From an uncultured Blautia sp. (GTDB taxonomy: Bacteria; Bacillota; Clostridia; Lachnospirales; Lachnospiraceae): DNA of 14,435 nt. Below are positions 14,032 to 14,435 of the stretch, one piece after another. Location: contig CAKSAW010000020.1 of NCBI GenBank assembly GCA_934437695.1, positions 1-14,435 on the forward strand. Direction: 5' to 3'. How positions within the stretch are numbered: position 1 is the stretch's first letter; the number at the start of each line of letters is the position of its first letter. Under the pieces are notes generated by a model. It saw only the letters and a list, made by a program, of their open reading frames with translations. It ran no database searches and had not been told where the DNA came from. Both the position numbers and the translations under genes were made by a program.

Positions 14032-14435
14032 ATGATTTTAGCGATTGACATCGGAAATACCAATATTGTAGTTGGATGTATTGATGACAGGAAAACATAT
14101 TTTATAGAACGTCTTTCTACTAATCGTACAAAGACAGAACTGGAGTATGCTGTAGATTTTAAGAATGTTCTTGATATTTATCATATCAAGAAGGTAGATA
14201 TTGAAGGCTGTATTATTTCTTCTGTTGTACCGCAGATCACGAATATTGTGAAGCTTGCAGCAGAGAAGATACTTAAGAAGGATGCTATGGTCCTGGGACC
14301 TGGTGTAAAGACCGGTCTGAATATTATGATGGATAATCCGGGGCAGCTTGGTGCAGATCAGGTTGCGGATGCAGTTGCAGGTATTGCCAGTTATCCGGTG
14401 CCTCTTGTTCTGATTGATATGGGAACTGCAACTAC
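14032..14435 (+). CDS. coaX: Type III pantothenate kinase, 5' part (cut by window end)
   Basis: Phosphorylates pantothenate, the first committed step of coenzyme A synthesis. Only 134 codons of an expected roughly 255 are present; the truncation is the window edge, not a mutation. It opens with the phosphate-binding LAIDIGNTNIVVG (3-15). It continues with IISSVVPQ (63-70), the GPGVKTGLNI segment (about 89-98), GADQVADAVAG, and reaches the LIDMGTATT motif of the ASKHA fold at the edge. The common GADR motif reads GADQ here. GGAG lies about 10 bases before the ATG. It is co-transcribed with panT and coaBC. Confidence 0.95.
   Translation, partial: MILAIDIGNTNIVVGCIDDRKTYFIERLSTNRTKTELEYAVDFKNVLDIYHIKKVDIEGCIISSVVPQITNIVKLAAEKILKKDAMVLGPGVKTGLNIMMDNPGQLGADQVADAVAGIASYPVPLVLIDMGTAT

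Overview
The window looks like chromosome from a low-GC, anaerobic Firmicute, most likely a gut Lachnospiraceae (Blautia/Ruminococcus-like). This is inferred from AT-rich intergenic DNA, strong AGGAGG-type ribosome sites, near-consensus sigma-A promoters, and gene content: LuxS, an ECF vitamin transporter, type III pantothenate kinase, and a hydantoinase with YedF and XdhC. No phage, transposase, CRISPR, tRNA or rRNA was seen.

Layout. Positions 1-1200 hold ilvC (branched-chain amino acid synthesis), followed by two overlapping hairpins. Positions 1204-3472 hold three poorly characterised genes: a 176-aa unknown protein (minus), a 62-aa cysteine-rich microprotein (plus) behind a promoter built on a tandem 18-bp repeat, and a membrane GHKL sensor kinase (minus) with no response regulator in view. 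Positions 3617-8891 form a catabolic and cofactor island. It contains a YheO/DauR-type PAS-HTH regulator (minus), divergent hydA (dihydropyrimidinase/hydantoinase) plus yedF (selenium-metabolism sulfurtransferase-like), a convergent SDF-family (DAACS) transporter, and a divergent XdhC-family molybdoenzyme maturation factor. These are parts usually found around selenium-dependent molybdenum hydroxylases and purine/hydantoin catabolism, but no hydroxylase is present here. The XdhC protein has its two domains in permuted order, and the transporter lacks the arginine that binds acidic substrates.

Positions 8987-11721 hold housekeeping and surface genes with clear bidirectional terminators: an SH3-type lipoprotein, luxS (minus), a cyclophilin-type lipoprotein, and an MnmM/YtqB-type methyltransferase (minus). 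Positions 11722-12113 carry no gene but hold a dense set of inverted repeats, including a roughly 168-bp composite palindromic element. From 12114 to the window edge runs a coenzyme A operon: coaBC, a PanT-like ECF S-component, and the 5' part of coaX.

How the genes work together. The coenzyme A operon couples pantothenate uptake, phosphorylation and conversion to phosphopantetheine. The island suggests regulated import and ring-opening of a cyclic amide, with molybdenum/selenium cofactor handling supplied for an enzyme encoded elsewhere. All functional statements are from reading motifs by eye; no database search was run.
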